Counted from the first letter of the stretch, positions 53,834 through 63,937 are shown. The stretch: 64,000 bases of DNA from Microbacterium mangrovi (GCF_000802305.1 NZ_JTDK01000001.1:1-64000); one strand, 5' to 3'. Notes: generated by a model from the sequence alone, not told the origin. Made by a program: numbers and translations.

Positions 53834-54177
53834 CGCCCCTCCAGCACGTCGCGGAGCACGGCCAGGTAGCTGTGCTGCTCGTCGTGCGTCGCGGTCAGCA
53901 GGGTCGTGGTGGGATGCTCCGCCAGGCGTTCCCGCAGCGCGGGGACGGCCGGGTTGTCGGCGAGTTCAGTGCGGTACGCGGCGTCGAAAGCGTCGCCGAC
54001 GAGTTCGCCGGCGTGGAACGCCCGGCGCAGCTCGGTCGAGGGGGCGGCATCCTTCGCCCACTCGTCGAGCTCGGCGCGCTCCTTCGACACGCCTCGCGGC
54101 CAGAGCCGGTCCACGAGTACGCGGTACCCGTCGTCCGAACCGGGGGCGTCGTAGATGCGGGCGAGGCGGATGGACAT
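53830..54177 (-). CDS. DUF488-family protein
   Basis: 115 residues from the ATG giving MSIRLARIYDAPGSDDGYRV. RVLVDRLWPRGVSKERAELD is the strong DUF488 signature, followed by WAKDAAPSTELRRAF and LLTATHDEQHSYLAVLRDVL. Small cytosolic protein of unknown function, often near stress or resistance genes. First gene of a pair with the phosphotransferase. Confidence 0.92.
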   Translation of the reverse strand: MSIRLARIYDAPGSDDGYRVLVDRLWPRGVSKERAELDEWAKDAAPSTELRRAFHAGELVGDAFDAAYRTELADNPAVPALRERLAEHPTTTLLTATHDEQHSYLAVLRDVLEGR

Positions 54178-54511
54178 GCTCCCAGTGTGCCCCTCGTCTG
54201 GTCGGGACGCCGGGTTGGGCCTGGCCCGGATGGCGGCGATGTGCCCGGATGGCGGCACGACACGCCGCCGGGATGCCGCCCGGCGTTCAGATTGCCGCCA
54301 TCCGTCCCCCAGACCTGTACACCCGCGCTCAGGAACCGCGCAGCGAGACGAAACCCCCCGCGTCCCCCGGTCGTTGAGCGAGCGAAGCGAGACGAAACGC
54401 TCGCCCCGGGTTTCGGTATCAAGATGTCCTGCAACCCGCTTGCATTCTGGATGCGTGTTCGATAGTGTGGAGGTATCAGTTCGAACATTCCAACGGATCG
54501 GAGGGGGCACC
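54178..54511. other. 334-nt gene-free spacer before the broken DUF222 gene
   Basis: Between divergent genes. It holds a GC-rich stretch with inverted GGATGGCGGC / GCCGCCATCC words (54215-54305), a family-B repeat (54327-54408), and an AT-richer 54411-54511 with a possible promoter: TTGCAT (54440), 17 nt, TAGTGT (54463), and TTCGA/TTCGAA words around it. GGAGG stands before ATG 54512. Confidence 0.6.
54327..54408. repeat. Palindromic repeat family B
   Basis: GCGCTCAGGAACCGCGCAGC with GAGACGAAACC, then CGGTCGTTGAGCGAGCGAAG with CGAGACGAAACGCTCG. The right half is the standard B arm; the left half is degenerate. Confidence 0.7.
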
Positions 54512-56010
54512 ATGGCCGACACGTCACACGGCGGGCTCTCCCCGGTGCTGTCTGACCTGGACATGCTCGTCGACGATCTGGGGGCGGCGCGGGCCCGGGC
54601 CGCGTCCGCGTTCGCGGTCGAGATGCATTTCTTCGCCGGGGTCGCCGCCCTGGTACGACGGCGGGAACACGAGCGCGCCCAGCAGGCCGACACCGGCGCG
54701 GTGGTGTCCGCCTCGCAGTTGGCGATGCGGGAAATCTACGCCGAGATCGCCGCAGCGCTGCGCCTGTCCGAGTACCAGGTGGCGTCCCGGGTGAACCAGG
54801 CACACGTGCTGATGACCCGGTTCACGGAGACCATGTACGAGGTCGGCGATGGCAACGTGTCGCCGCAGCACGCGACCACGATCGCGGATGTCGGCGGCGT
54901 CATCGACGACCCCGACATCCGGGCCGAGTATGAGCGGTACGCGATCGATCTGGCCGCAGAGTTGACTCCCGCCCAGTTGAAGGACGCCCTGGTGGTGTTG
55001 GTGGACCGGCTCGACCCGGACGGCACCCAACAACGCGTCCGTGACGCGGTGGCCCGCCGCTCGGTACGCAAACGCAGCGTGGAGCCGGGGGTGGGGCAGT
55101 TGATCATCACCGGTCCCACCGCCCAGATCGAAGGCACCTACAACCGGCTCACCGACATCGCCACCGAACTCCACACCGCCAACCAGGCCGACGCGGCAGC
55201 AGCCGAAGCCGCCGAGGGAACCGCGGACGCGGGCGGGCGCCCCGGCGAGGACGCCGACACAGCTCTGCCCCACGGTGCCGCCTCGAACACCGGCACGCCC
55301 GCCGGCCACACCGACGCCGAAGCAGCAGAGTTTGTTCCGGATGAGCGCACCCGGGCGCAGATCATGGCCGATGTCGCCCTGGACCTGCTGCTCACCAGCG
55401 TCCCCGACGGGCACGGCACCACCCCGGAACACCGCGACGCGCTCGGCGCGATCCAAGCCACCGTGCACCTGACCATCCCCGCATCCACCCTGGCCGGCAC
55501 CACCACCGGCGGCGCGCAGATCCCCGGCGCAGGCCTCGTCGACGACGACACCGCCCGACACCTCGCCGGCGGATCGGACGACTGGTACCGGATCTTCACC
55601 GACCCGACCACCGGGGTCCCGGTCACCGTCGACAAACGCCGCCCCTGCACCGCCATGCGACGCCTCCTGCAAGCCAGGGATGAGACCTGCCGGTTCCCCG
55701 GCTGCCCCGCCGCCCCGCCCAAAAGTGCGACATCGACCACACCATCGCGCACAGTGAGGGCGGACCCACCGCCCTGTGCAACCTCGCCTGCCTGTGCGAA
55801 CGCCACCACACCGTCAAGCACCACACCGACTGGCATGTCGAGCAGCTCCCGGGCGGCATCCTCCACTTCACCTCACCCACCCGCCGCGGCTACCGCACCC
55901 GACCCCCGGCAGCGGTCCGGTTCATCCCCGACCGACCGCCCGGCGTCCCGCCCGGCGCGTCCCCCATGGCCGCCCGCGCAAGCCGACCCGACGAACCCGT
56001 CCCCTTCTGA
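54512..56010 (+). pseudogene. DUF222 HNH endonuclease, frameshifted in the HNH domain
   Basis: Residues 1-400 are a normal DUF222 protein (MADTSHGGLSPVLSDLDMLV; DVALDLLLTSVPDG; DKRRPCTAMRRLL). The HNH domain starts well (CRFPGCPAAPP) but at the AAAA run 55721-55724 the frame is lost: the family KCDIDHT is encoded from 55723 in another frame. Reading on in that frame gives CDIDHTIAHSEGGPTALCNL, then LCERHHTVKHHTDWHVEQLP and a proper stop at 56010. Two extra bases, or one missing, explain this. In the original frame translation would run to 56059 without an HNH site. A sequencing error in the A-run is possible. Confidence 0.85.
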
Positions 56011-56200
56011 GCCTCACCGCTGGTGCGCGCGAAGGCGACGTCTCTGGGCTGTGAAGTGATCAGTCGAGCGGTACCGATCGTGGTAGTCGCCGGCGGTGGC
56101 GGGTAGCAACGCGCCGAGGGAGAACGGTGGCTGTCGGTTGCGGGGCACGGGACGCAGCCGCTCCAGTGCGCCCTCGTCCGGTGCAGTCCGTGCCGCGAGA

Positions 56201-56206
56201 TAGCCT
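56201..56206 (+). promoter_or_regulatory. -10 box TAGCCT, leaderless-type
   Basis: TAGCCT ends 7 nt before ATG 56214. Confidence 0.5.
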
Positions 56207-56213
56207 GGGCGGC

Positions 56214-56975
56214 ATGGACATCAACGAAGCAGCGGCGCTCGTGACGGGCGGGGCCTCCGGCCTCGGCAAGGCCACCGCGACCCGGTTGGCCGAAGCGGGC
56301 GCCCGGGTGACCATCATCGACCTGCCGTCCTCGCCCGGCGAAGAGGTCGCGGCATCCCTCGGCGGCTCGTTCGCCCCGGCCGACGTGACCGACCCGCAGC
56401 AGGTGGCCGCAGCCGTCGCCCAGGCATCCGCCGCCGGCCCCCTGCGGGTGGTCGTGAACTGCGCGGGCATCGCCCCGCCGGCGAAGGTGCTCGACCGCGA
56501 GGGGCATCCCACTCCGCTCGGCGACTTCGAGCGGATCATCCGGGTGAATCTGGTCGGCACGTTCAACGTCATCCAGCAGGCCACCGCGGCGATCGCGAAG
56601 ACCGAGTCCACCGATTCCGGCGACCGGGGCGTCATCGTGAACACGGCCTCCGTCGCCGCGTTCGACGGCCAGATCGGGCAGCCCGCGTATTCGGCTTCCA
56701 AGGGCGGCGTGCACGCCATGACGCTGCCGATCGCCCGCGAGCTCGCCCGCTACGGCATCCGCGTGTGCACGATCGCGCCGGGGATCATGGAGACGCCCAT
56801 GCTCGCCGGGCTCCCGCAGCCCGCGCAGGACTCGCTCGGCCAGCAGGTTCCCTACCCGCAGCGGCTCGGCCGGCCCGACGAGTACGCCCGCATGGTGATG
56901 GCGATCGTCGACAACGGGTATCTCAACGGCGAGACGATCCGCCTCGACGGCGCGATCCGGATGGCACCGAAGTGA
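56214..56975 (+). CDS. SDR-family 3-hydroxyacyl-CoA dehydrogenase (type-2 HSD17B10-like)
   Basis: 253 residues. [20 protein letters not shown] (NAD site TGxxxGxG), [10 protein letters not shown], active-site Ser in [20 protein letters not shown] followed by the YxxxK ([12 protein letters not shown]) and [17 protein letters not shown]. The [13 protein letters not shown] block is that of 2-methyl-3-hydroxybutyryl-CoA dehydrogenases. Works in branched-chain or fatty acid degradation. Translationally coupled (GTGA) to the enoyl-CoA hydratase that follows. Confidence 0.92.
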   Translation: MDINEAAALVTGGASGLGKATATRLAEAGARVTIIDLPSSPGEEVAASLGGSFAPADVTDPQQVAAAVAQASAAGPLRVVVNCAGIAPPAKVLDREGHPTPLGDFERIIRVNLVGTFNVIQQATAAIAKTESTDSGDRGVIVNTASVAAFDGQIGQPAYSASKGGVHAMTLPIARELARYGIRVCTIAPGIMETPMLAGLPQPAQDSLGQQVPYPQRLGRPDEYARMVMAIVDNGYLNGETIRLDGAIRMAPK

Positions 56976-57811
56976 GCGAGGACTACGCGGACATGCCGGC
57001 GGTCGCCGCCGGTCAGGATGCCGCATCCCCGATCCTCTTCGCCCTCGAGGACGGCGTCGCCCACCTGACGTTCAACCGGCCGGCCTCCCTCAACGCGATG
57101 GACTTCGCGATGGGGGAGCTGTGGCGGGATCTGGGCGAGTGGGTGGCCTCCGACCCGGCCGTGAAGGCCGTGCTGCTGGATGCCACCGGCCCGGCGTTCT
57201 GCGCCGGCGGCGACGTCATCGCGATGGGATCGGCCGGCGCCGACGGCGGCTCGGTCGCCGGGGCGGACGTCACGGCGATGGCCGGCGTGATCCACGCCGG
57301 CATCCGGGCGATCGTCGAATCCGACGTCCCGGTGGTCGCGGCCGTGCAGGGAGCCGTCGCCGGCGGCGGACTGGGCTTGATGCTCACCGCCGACTGGATC
57401 GTCGCCGCCGACACGGCGAAGTTCTCCAGCAAGTACGCGAACATCGGCCTGAGCCCCGACCTCGGAGTGTCGACGCTGCTGCCCGCGGCGATCGGTCAGC
57501 GCCGGGCACTGCAGCTGGTGCTGCAGGACGTCACGGTGGATGCCGCCACCGCCCTCGACTGGGGCCTGGTCACCGAGGTCGTGCCGCGTGACGAGGTCGC
57601 CGGCCGGGCGCGGGCGGTCGCGGACGGCTGGGTGTCCGGCGCGTGGGAGGCGTACGGCGAGGCCAAGCGCCTCGTCCGCACCGGCGCGCACCGCACCTTC
57701 GGCGAGAACCTGGCCGACGAGGCGGCGACGATCGGCGCCCTGTTCGACACCGACGAGGCCCGCGCCCGGGTGGCCGGCTTCGCCGCGGCATCCCGCTCGC
57801 GGCGGTCGTGA
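56972..57811 (+). CDS. Enoyl-CoA hydratase/isomerase family protein
   Basis: 279 residues from [43 protein letters not shown] (oxyanion hole), [40 protein letters not shown] (Asp instead of the second catalytic Glu, common in isomerase/PaaG-like members). Likely supplies or uses the 3-hydroxyacyl-CoA handled by the SDR enzyme. Confidence 0.9.
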   Translation: MSEDYADMPAVAAGQDAASPILFALEDGVAHLTFNRPASLNAMDFAMGELWRDLGEWVASDPAVKAVLLDATGPAFCAGGDVIAMGSAGADGGSVAGADVTAMAGVIHAGIRAIVESDVPVVAAVQGAVAGGGLGLMLTADWIVAADTAKFSSKYANIGLSPDLGVSTLLPAAIGQRRALQLVLQDVTVDAATALDWGLVTEVVPRDEVAGRARAVADGWVSGAWEAYGEAKRLVRTGAHRTFGENLADEAATIGALFDTDEARARVAGFAAASRSRRS

Positions 57812-57896
57812 CGGGCTGCCGAGCAGAATCCGGCGCGGGGGTGATCACCCTGCGACGACGGAGGGTGTTCCCTCAGGTCGCGGCGGCGCGGCCCGG

Positions 57897-57902
57897 TAGC
57901 CT
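57897..57902 (+). promoter_or_regulatory. -10 box TAGCCT before a 9-codon ORF and the 57935 gene
   Basis: TAGCCT ends 6 nt before ATG 57909, which opens a 9-codon reading frame (MNERTCHAR) whose TGA overlaps ATG 57935. The same box and start-codon context recur at 58402 before rlmN. Confidence 0.45.
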
Positions 57903-57934
57903 GGTTGCATGAACGAACGGACGTGCCACGCCCG

Positions 57935-58417
57935 ATGACACCTGAATCGCGCTCGGCGTGCCTGAGCCAGGAGATCGTCCGGCTCGCCGACCGCGGATGG
58001 GAGCTGCGCGAGCGCAGTCCGTTCGAGGCCGTGATGGCGATGGCGTTCCGCGGCTGGTCGCCCCGGCGCGTGATCATCGCCCAGGTGGCGCTCTCCATCG
58101 TCACGCTCGGTTTCCCCGGTCTCAGCATGGCGGAGCGAGAGCGCCGGATGCTGGTGTCCGTCGACCACGCCGGCGGCATCCACCGGCGCACGATCAGTCA
58201 GCTTCCGCCGCTCCACCGTCGCCACGGGCCGGAATGGGAAGAGCCCGACACCGACGAGCACCCGATGAGCGCTGCCTCCGACGACCGGCCCGACCAGGAC
58301 TCCGACTCCGACGGCGGCATCTCCGCGGCCTCCTCGCGGGCCGTGCCGCCGCGCAGCCGCGGCGGATGGATCATCCCCAGCCGGCCGGTGGGTGCGGCCG
58401 GTAGCCTGGTCGCATGA
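57935..58417 (+). CDS. Hypothetical protein, one membrane-proximal helix
   Basis: 160 residues from ATG 57935 (GTG 57923 is an alternative). A basic N-terminal region with an [20 protein letters not shown] stretch precedes a hydrophobic segment ([20 protein letters not shown]), a pattern seen in small actinobacterial membrane proteins. The C-terminal half is Asp/Ser-rich and disordered. The last codons contain the rlmN promoter, and the stop overlaps the rlmN start (ATGA). Function unknown. Confidence 0.7.
   Translation: MTPESRSACLSQEIVRLADRGWELRERSPFEAVMAMAFRGWSPRRVIIAQVALSIVTLGFPGLSMAERERRMLVSVDHAGGIHRRTISQLPPLHRRHGPEWEEPDTDEHPMSAASDDRPDQDSDSDGGISAASSRAVPPRSRGGWIIPSRPVGAAGSLVA
58402..58407 (+). 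promoter_or_regulatory. -10 box TAGCCT of rlmN, inside the upstream gene
   Basis: TAGCCT ends 6 nt before ATG 58414. It lies in the last codons of the upstream gene. Confidence 0.5.
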
Positions 58418-59661
58418 GCGAACGCACCGTGCCGAACCCGAAGGAACGCTCCGCGCCGGCACGTCAGGTGCGCCCGGCGACCGAGGGATGGACCCAGCAG
58501 AAGGATGCCGAGGGGCGCCCGCTGCTGCAGTTCGCGAGCCCGCGCCGCGGCAAGCCGCCGGTGCATCTGGCCGACCTGACCCCCGAGCAGCGGGTCGAGA
58601 AGGTCACCGAGCTCGGCATGCCGGGATTCCGCGCCAAGCAGCTCGAGAAGCACTACTTCACCCACTACACGCACGACCCGGCCGAGATGACCGACCTGCC
58701 GGCGGCGGGCCGCGAAGAGCTCGTGCACGGGATGCTGCCGCCGCTGCTCACCGAGGTGCGCCGCCTGCAGACCGACCGCGGCGACACGATCAAGTTCCTC
58801 TGGAAGCTGTTCGACGGGGCCCTCGTCGAGTCGGTGCTCATGCGGTACCCCGGACGCATCACGCTGTGCGTGTCCAGCCAGGCCGGCTGCGGCATGAACT
58901 GCCCGTTCTGCGCGACCGGGCAGGCGGGGCTCACCCGCAACATGTCCGCCGGCGAGATCATCGAGCAGATCATCCGCGCCAACCGCGTCATCGCCCAGGG
59001 CGAGCTCGGCCCCGCCGAGCACGACGGAGAACGGGTCACGAACATCGTCTTCATGGGCATGGGCGAGCCGCTGGCCAACTACGCGCGCGTCATGCAGGCG
59101 GTGCGGGTGATGACCGACAAGAAGCACGGCATCGGCATGAGCGCGCGCGGCATCACGGTCTCGACCGTGGGTCTGGTTCCCGCCATCAAGAAGCTGGCTG
59201 ACGAAGACATCCCCGTGACCTTCGCCCTGTCGCTGCACGCCCCCGACGACGAGCTGCGCGACGAGCTCATCCCGGTGAACTCGCGCTGGAAGGTCGACGA
59301 GGCGCTGGATGCCGCCCGCGGCTACTTCGAGCGCACCGGCCGCCGCGTGTCGATCGAGTACGCCCTCATCAAAGACATGAACGACCACGGCTGGCGCGCC
59401 GATCTGCTCGGTGACAAGCTGAACGCCCGCGGCCGGGGCTGGGTGCACGTCAACCCGATCCCGCTGAACCCGACGCCCGGGTCGATCTGGACGGCCTCGA
59501 CGCGGGCCGCGCAGAACGAGTTCGTGCGCCGGCTCGAGGCGAAGGGCATCCCGACCACGCTGCGCGACACCCGCGGTAAAGAGATCGACGGAGCCTGCGG
59601 ACAACTGGTCGCGACGGCCGAAGACGAAGCTGTCGCGGCATCCACCCCGCTCGAGGATTGA
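58414..59661 (+). CDS. rlmN: 23S rRNA (adenine(2503)-C(2))-methyltransferase RlmN
   Basis: 415 residues, slightly long because of an N-terminal extension of ~45. Radical-SAM motif [74 protein letters not shown] and a C-terminal Cys in IDGACGQL that is the second methyl-transfer Cys. Methylates A2503 of 23S rRNA and A37 of some tRNAs. Probably read both from its own leaderless promoter and from upstream. Confidence 0.96.
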   Translation: MSERTVPNPKERSAPARQVRPATEGWTQQKDAEGRPLLQFASPRRGKPPVHLADLTPEQRVEKVTELGMPGFRAKQLEKHYFTHYTHDPAEMTDLPAAGREELVHGMLPPLLTEVRRLQTDRGDTIKFLWKLFDGALVESVLMRYPGRITLCVSSQAGCGMNCPFCATGQAGLTRNMSAGEIIEQIIRANRVIAQGELGPAEHDGERVTNIVFMGMGEPLANYARVMQAVRVMTDKKHGIGMSARGITVSTVGLVPAIKKLADEDIPVTFALSLHAPDDELRDELIPVNSRWKVDEALDAARGYFERTGRRVSIEYALIKDMNDHGWRADLLGDKLNARGRGWVHVNPIPLNPTPGSIWTASTRAAQNEFVRRLEAKGIPTTLRDTRGKEIDGACGQLVATAEDEAVAASTPLED

Positions 59662-59749
59662 TGCGCTGATCAGCAAGTCCGCTGCCGATCAAGGGCTCCA
59701 CCAAGCGTCTGCCCACCACTCGTCCAGGTGGCACCGACAGCCTTGAGGG

Positions 59750-61393
59750 ATGTCCTACTCCAATCACCGGCCCGGCCGCTTCGGCTCCGAGGGTCGCATC
59801 GAGTTCGACGTGGATGCCGAGGACACCGACTCGCAGCCGCTGTACCTCGAAGACGTGATCGCCGCCCAGAACGGCGGTCGCCGTGACGAAGACGACCTCT
59901 TCGACGACCAGGAGACCCGGCCCATCGACACCGCTGACCTCCGCACCGAGCCCGTCGCCTCCCCGCGCCCGGAGCCGGTGCCCCCGCGCCCTGAGGCCGC
60001 ACCCCCGCGCCCTGAGCCTGTCGAAGGGCACGACTCCGAGCCCGACCTCGACGCGCTGTTCGAGTCCGCCCGCCCGACGCCCATGACAGAGCCCGCCCCG
60101 GAGCCGGAACCCGAGGCATCCCCCCTGTACGCGGCGATGACCGGCGCCGCCGAGCCCTCCCGCCGTGCCACCAAGCCCCGCAAACGCGGCGGCGGCTGGC
60201 GGCGCCTGGCGATCCTCGGCGGCGCCGAGGGCACGATCCTCGACGAGGTCCCCTCCGAGACGCCGCGGTTCGTGCAGATGTTCTTCGTGCTCGCCGGCAC
60301 GGCGCTCGTCTCGGCGATCTCGATGTTCTTCGCGCTGATCACCGGTGTCGGCGTGCTGGCGTGGATCGCCGTGCCGCTCGCCCTCGTCTGGGCGCTCATC
60401 ATCTTCAACCTGGATCGCTTCCTCACCTCCACGATGAAGTCCACACACAACATCTGGCGGCTCATCGGCCTGGCGATCCCGCGTGTCATCCTGGCCGCGC
60501 TCATCGGCATCGTGGTGGCGGAGCCCCTCGTGCTGCAGGTGTTCCACAACGACATCGCCCGCGAGGTCAACTCCACGAACATCGTCAACGCCCAGGCCGA
60601 CCAGAAGGGCATCACCGGCGGGCCGGAGAAGAAGGCGCTGGATGCCGCCTCCCAGCGCCTGAGCGCGCTGCAGAGCCAGGCGCAGACGGGCGTCGTCGCG
60701 GGCACCTCGACGACCTCGGCCGCCGCCGCCGCGGCACAGAGCACCGTCGACGGCCTCACCACCAAGCTCGCCCAGCAGCAGAAGGTGATCGACCAGGCCC
60801 GCGCCCTGTACCAGTGCGAGCTGACCGGCAAGGGCAAGGGCACCGTCCCGGGCTGCACCGGCGTCACCGGCGACGGGGCGAGCGCGCAGGCCGCCAAGCA
60901 GCAGCTGGCCTCCGCCCAGACGTCGTACGACGCGCTGGCCGCGAAGCTGCGCGACGCGAACACGACGCTCTCGCAGGCCGACGCGGCCGGCACGGCATCC
61001 GTCGCCGCCAACGCCGCGACGGCGAAGAAGGAGGCCAAGGACCAGCTCCCGGCCGCGCAGAAGACCTACGACGCGGCACTGGCGGCCTACAACGACCGGG
61101 CCGCGGCCGTCGCGGGCGGCAATTCTGCCGCGACGGGCCTGCTCAGCCAGATCACGGGCCTGGACCGCCTGTCGCAGCAGGAGCCGACGCTGCTGTGGGC
61201 GCACGGCCTCATCGCGGCGCTGTTCTTCATGATCGAGCTGCTCCCGGTGATCGTGAAGGTGCTCACCTCGTACGGCGATCCGTCGCTTTACGAGCGCGCC
61301 GAGGCGCTGCGCAAGCAGGTCGCGCTCGACCGGGTCACCGCACGCAGCTGGAACGACCGGGCCGACATCGCCCGCACCAACGGGGCCGGCTGA
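59750..61393 (+). CDS. DUF4407 membrane protein
   Basis: 547 residues. An acidic/Pro-rich disordered N-terminus (~1-150), then a TM hairpin pair (~residues 180-225) and another helix (~245-265), a long Ala/Gln-rich coiled coil (~290-455) placed outside or between membranes, and a final TM helix (LLWAHGLIAALFFMIELLPV) with a short tail; this is the DUF4407 plan. The N-terminus holds REPP-like PRPEPVPPRPEAAPPRPEPV repeats, partly encoded by a family-A palindrome arm. Function unknown. No clear Shine-Dalgarno. Confidence 0.85.
   Translation: MSYSNHRPGRFGSEGRIEFDVDAEDTDSQPLYLEDVIAAQNGGRRDEDDLFDDQETRPIDTADLRTEPVASPRPEPVPPRPEAAPPRPEPVEGHDSEPDLDALFESARPTPMTEPAPEPEPEASPLYAAMTGAAEPSRRATKPRKRGGGWRRLAILGGAEGTILDEVPSETPRFVQMFFVLAGTALVSAISMFFALITGVGVLAWIAVPLALVWALIIFNLDRFLTSTMKSTHNIWRLIGLAIPRVILAALIGIVVAEPLVLQVFHNDIAREVNSTNIVNAQADQKGITGGPEKKALDAASQRLSALQSQAQTGVVAGTSTTSAAAAAAQSTVDGLTTKLAQQQKVIDQARALYQCELTGKGKGTVPGCTGVTGDGASAQAAKQQLASAQTSYDALAAKLRDANTTLSQADAAGTASVAANAATAKKEAKDQLPAAQKTYDAALAAYNDRAAAVAGGNSAATGLLSQITGLDRLSQQEPTLLWAHGLIAALFFMIELLPVIVKVLTSYGDPSLYERAEALRKQVALDRVTARSWNDRADIARTNGAG
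60010..60028. repeat. Arm of palindromic repeat family A inside the DUF4407 gene
   Basis: CCCTGAGCCTGTCGAAGGG read in frame as PEPVEG in the disordered N-terminal tail. Confidence 0.7.
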
Positions 61394-61400
61394 CCCGTCC

Positions 61401-62702
61401 CTAGGCCGTCACCACGGTGGGGGCGACGACGAGCAGCAGCCAGCACAGGCCGGGGGCGACGGCGACGACGATCCCCGCCGTGACGAGCAGCTGCCGGTAG
61501 AACGAGGTGCGATCGACGTCCTGCGCGTTCGCGAGGATGAGTGCTCCGTCGGTGGAGAACGGCGACACGTCGACGACGGTCGCCGAGATCGACAGGGCGG
61601 CGACGACCCCGACGACGGGCAGGGCGCCGAGTTCGAGCAGCGGAACCGCCAGGGGGATGATCGCGGCCAGCAGCGCGGTGGAGGAGGCGAACGCGGACGA
61701 GATCCCGATGACGTAGCAGAGCACCAGCGCGACGAGCAGCGGGGCGCCGAGGAGGAGCGCCATGTGCGACAGCTTGTCGATGATCCCGAGCCGTTCGAGG
61801 ATCGCGATGTAGGTGATCATCCCCGACACCAGCAGCACGGTCGTCCAACTGATGTTGGCGATCGCCTGCTGCGTCTTGGAGAGGTCCGTGAAAGACAGGG
61901 CCACGCCCGCGGCGACCGCCACGAAACTGATGGGCTGATGGAACACGAGCACCAGGCCGAGGATCGCCACGATCAGTGCCATCGTGAAGTAGTGGACGCG
62001 GGCGGGGCGGACGGCGACGGCATCCACCGGGGGACCGCTCATTCCCCCGCCGGGCACGGTGCGGATCGAGCCGGTGGCGGTGTAGGCCAGGGGACGGATG
62101 CGCCCGGCGATCGCGTAGACAAGCATCGTCAGGATCGACAGGAGCAGGTTGATCCCGTAGCTGGCGAAGAAGAGCAGCCACGGGTCGAACGAGAGGCCCT
62201 TGCCCTCGACGATTCCGCGCACCAGGGTGGCCGACACTGAGATGGGGGAGAAGCCTCCCGCATGCGCGCCGTTGATGGTCATGATGCCCATCACCAGCGG
62301 GCTCATCCGGGTGCGGGCCGCGAAGCTCATCGACGCGGGCGCGATGAGCGCCACGGCCGCGGGGCTGAAGGTGCCGAGCGCGGTCAGGAACGACGCGACG
62401 GCGAAGAAGACCCAGGGGATCAGGGCGAGGCGTCCGCGCACCGCGTTGATGCACGCGTTCACGAGGATGTCGATCGTCCCGTTCGCCTTGGCCATCCCGA
62501 AGAAGTAGGTCACTCCCACGATGGTGAGTACCAGGGATGCCGGAAAGGAGCCGAGGATCTCCTTGCTGCTGAGGCCGAGCGCGATGCTGCCGACGAGGTA
62601 GGCGCCGACGAAGCCGAGGAATCCGATGTTGATCGGGAAGATCGTCGCGATCACGAACATGGCCACGAGCGCGATGAGGGGGATGAGTTCCAGGAACGTC
62701 AC
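61401..62702 (-). CDS. MatC-like dicarboxylate carrier (SLC13 / ion-transporter superfamily)
   Basis: 433 residues, 11-12 hydrophobic segments, GTG start. The N-terminal ~150 residues match the dicarboxylate carrier MatC N-terminal type (PINIGFLGFVGAYLVGSIAL, GVTYFFGMAKANGTIDILVN, PAAVALIAPASMSFAARTRM), and the C-terminal part repeats the fold (SSAFASSTALLAAIIPLAVP, ISATVVDVSPFSTDGALILA). Likely takes up a dicarboxylate such as malonate or a tricarboxylate. Read after the PrpF-family gene, 43 nt away. Confidence 0.88.
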   Translation of the reverse strand: MTFLELIPLIALVAMFVIATIFPINIGFLGFVGAYLVGSIALGLSSKEILGSFPASLVLTIVGVTYFFGMAKANGTIDILVNACINAVRGRLALIPWVFFAVASFLTALGTFSPAAVALIAPASMSFAARTRMSPLVMGIMTINGAHAGGFSPISVSATLVRGIVEGKGLSFDPWLLFFASYGINLLLSILTMLVYAIAGRIRPLAYTATGSIRTVPGGGMSGPPVDAVAVRPARVHYFTMALIVAILGLVLVFHQPISFVAVAAGVALSFTDLSKTQQAIANISWTTVLLVSGMITYIAILERLGIIDKLSHMALLLGAPLLVALVLCYVIGISSAFASSTALLAAIIPLAVPLLELGALPVVGVVAALSISATVVDVSPFSTDGALILANAQDVDRTSFYRQLLVTAGIVVAVAPGLCWLLLVVAPTVVTA

Positions 62703-62745
62703 TGTTCGTCCTTACGGTTGGTCGGTCGTTTCGAGCGGGGGGCCG

Positions 62746-63837
62746 TCACGCGGGCACCGGTTCGCCGGTGAGGATCTGCGAGTCGGCGATCCGCCTCGCG
62801 GCGCGTCGTAGTTCGACGCGCAGCGTTGCGGGCGATCGATGGATCTCACAGGCGAGCACTCCACCCGCCGTGCCGATGCGCACGCGGCTCAGCGCGCTCG
62901 GCACCCCGACGTGCTCGAGGACCGTTCCGGGTTCGGATGCCACGACCGCCACGGCCACGGCCGCGGTGAGCCCGATCGTCGGATGCGGGGCGTTCATCGA
63001 GAGCATGCGCACCGAGACGTCGTACTCGTCGGCGCGCACCGTCTGGCCCAGGGTGTCGACGTAGTCGACGGCACGGCCCACGACGCCGACCTTCGGGACG
63101 GCGTCGAGGGCGGCATCCTCCGAGGGGGCCAGGCCCATCCGAACCGCCGCCCGGGCGCGGATGCGGCGGAGCAGGGGCACGGCATCGCGCAGTTCGTGCT
63201 CGCTCGCGGCATCCGGCAGCCCCAGGTCGGCGGCCGGGATCAGCGCGACGGGGGCCCCTGCATCGGCGAGGGTCGCGTCGACCGTCACCCCCGAGGTGCT
63301 CATCGCCTCGATCCGCTTTCCGGTCGGCCACAGGCTCCCCGTCGTCGACCCGGCCGGTGCGAGGAAGGTCAGGTCGACGGGAGTCCCGACGCCGCGCACT
63401 CCGGGGACGCGGGTCGGCGCCGACTCGGACGTGCCGACCACCGCGACGACGAGGGAACCCGTATTGATGTTGCGCATCCGCACCGGGACGGTGCCGTCGG
63501 GCCGGGCGGGGAGCCGGTATCTCTCGACCGCCCAGAGGGCCACGGCGGTGGCGCAGTTTCCGCAGTTGCTGCCCCACTCGACGGTGTGCGCCCCGATGCC
63601 GACCTGCGCGAACAGATAGTCGACATCCGCATCGCCCGAAGTGCTCCGCGACACGACGGCCGCTTTGGACGTGACCGACGTGCCGCCCCCGACCCCGTCC
63701 AGTTGATGCGGGTCGTCCGCCCCGAACAGGTCGATCAGCAATTCCGAGAGCAGCCGGCGATCGCCGGGAACGTCGGATCGGTCGAACAGCCAGCACTTGC
63801 TGGTTCCTCCGCGCATCAACGTGGCGGGAACTCTCAT
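62746..63837 (-). CDS. PrpF-family isomerase (4-oxalomesaconate tautomerase / aconitate isomerase-like)
   Basis: 363 residues. Starts MRVPATLMRGGTSKCWLFDR, the RGGTSK motif of PrpF proteins; GVGGGTSVTSKAAVV and GSNCGNCATAVALWAVER carry the paired active-site Cys-like residues, and MSMNAPHPTIGLTAAVAVAV closes the second half-barrel. Such enzymes shift double bonds in unsaturated di/tricarboxylates. GAGGAGG precedes the ATG. In operon with the MatC-like carrier and divergent from a LysR-type gene: a small carboxylate uptake and isomerisation unit. Confidence 0.9.
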   Translation of the reverse strand: MRVPATLMRGGTSKCWLFDRSDVPGDRRLLSELLIDLFGADDPHQLDGVGGGTSVTSKAAVVSRSTSGDADVDYLFAQVGIGAHTVEWGSNCGNCATAVALWAVERYRLPARPDGTVPVRMRNINTGSLVVAVVGTSESAPTRVPGVRGVGTPVDLTFLAPAGSTTGSLWPTGKRIEAMSTSGVTVDATLADAGAPVALIPAADLGLPDAASEHELRDAVPLLRRIRARAAVRMGLAPSEDAALDAVPKVGVVGRAVDYVDTLGQTVRADEYDVSVRMLSMNAPHPTIGLTAAVAVAVVASEPGTVLEHVGVPSALSRVRIGTAGGVLACEIHRSPATLRVELRRAARRIADSQILTGEPVPA

Positions 63838-63881
63838 GGCGCCTCCTCAGACGGGTCGTTGCCCACGCTAAGAAGAACGAG

Positions 63882-63931
63882 GCTTAATGAAAATGTCGGA
63901 TCTGGCACATGCTGTTAAGCACAGCTAAACT
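63882..63931. promoter_or_regulatory. Divergent PrpF / LysR control region
   Basis: AT-rich. GCTTAA (63882) and TTAAGC (63915) are inverse; a TAAACT -10 box (63926-63931) lies 6 nt before GTG 63938. Suits a LysR-type regulator site acting on both directions. Confidence 0.5.
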
Positions 63932-63937
63932 CGCGGC

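Noticed and set aside
59662..59749. Possible tRNA or small RNA after rlmN
   Set aside because: It has short stems (TGATC/GATCA; CCAC/GTGG) but no cloverleaf, no T-loop GTTCRA box and no CCA-end geometry.
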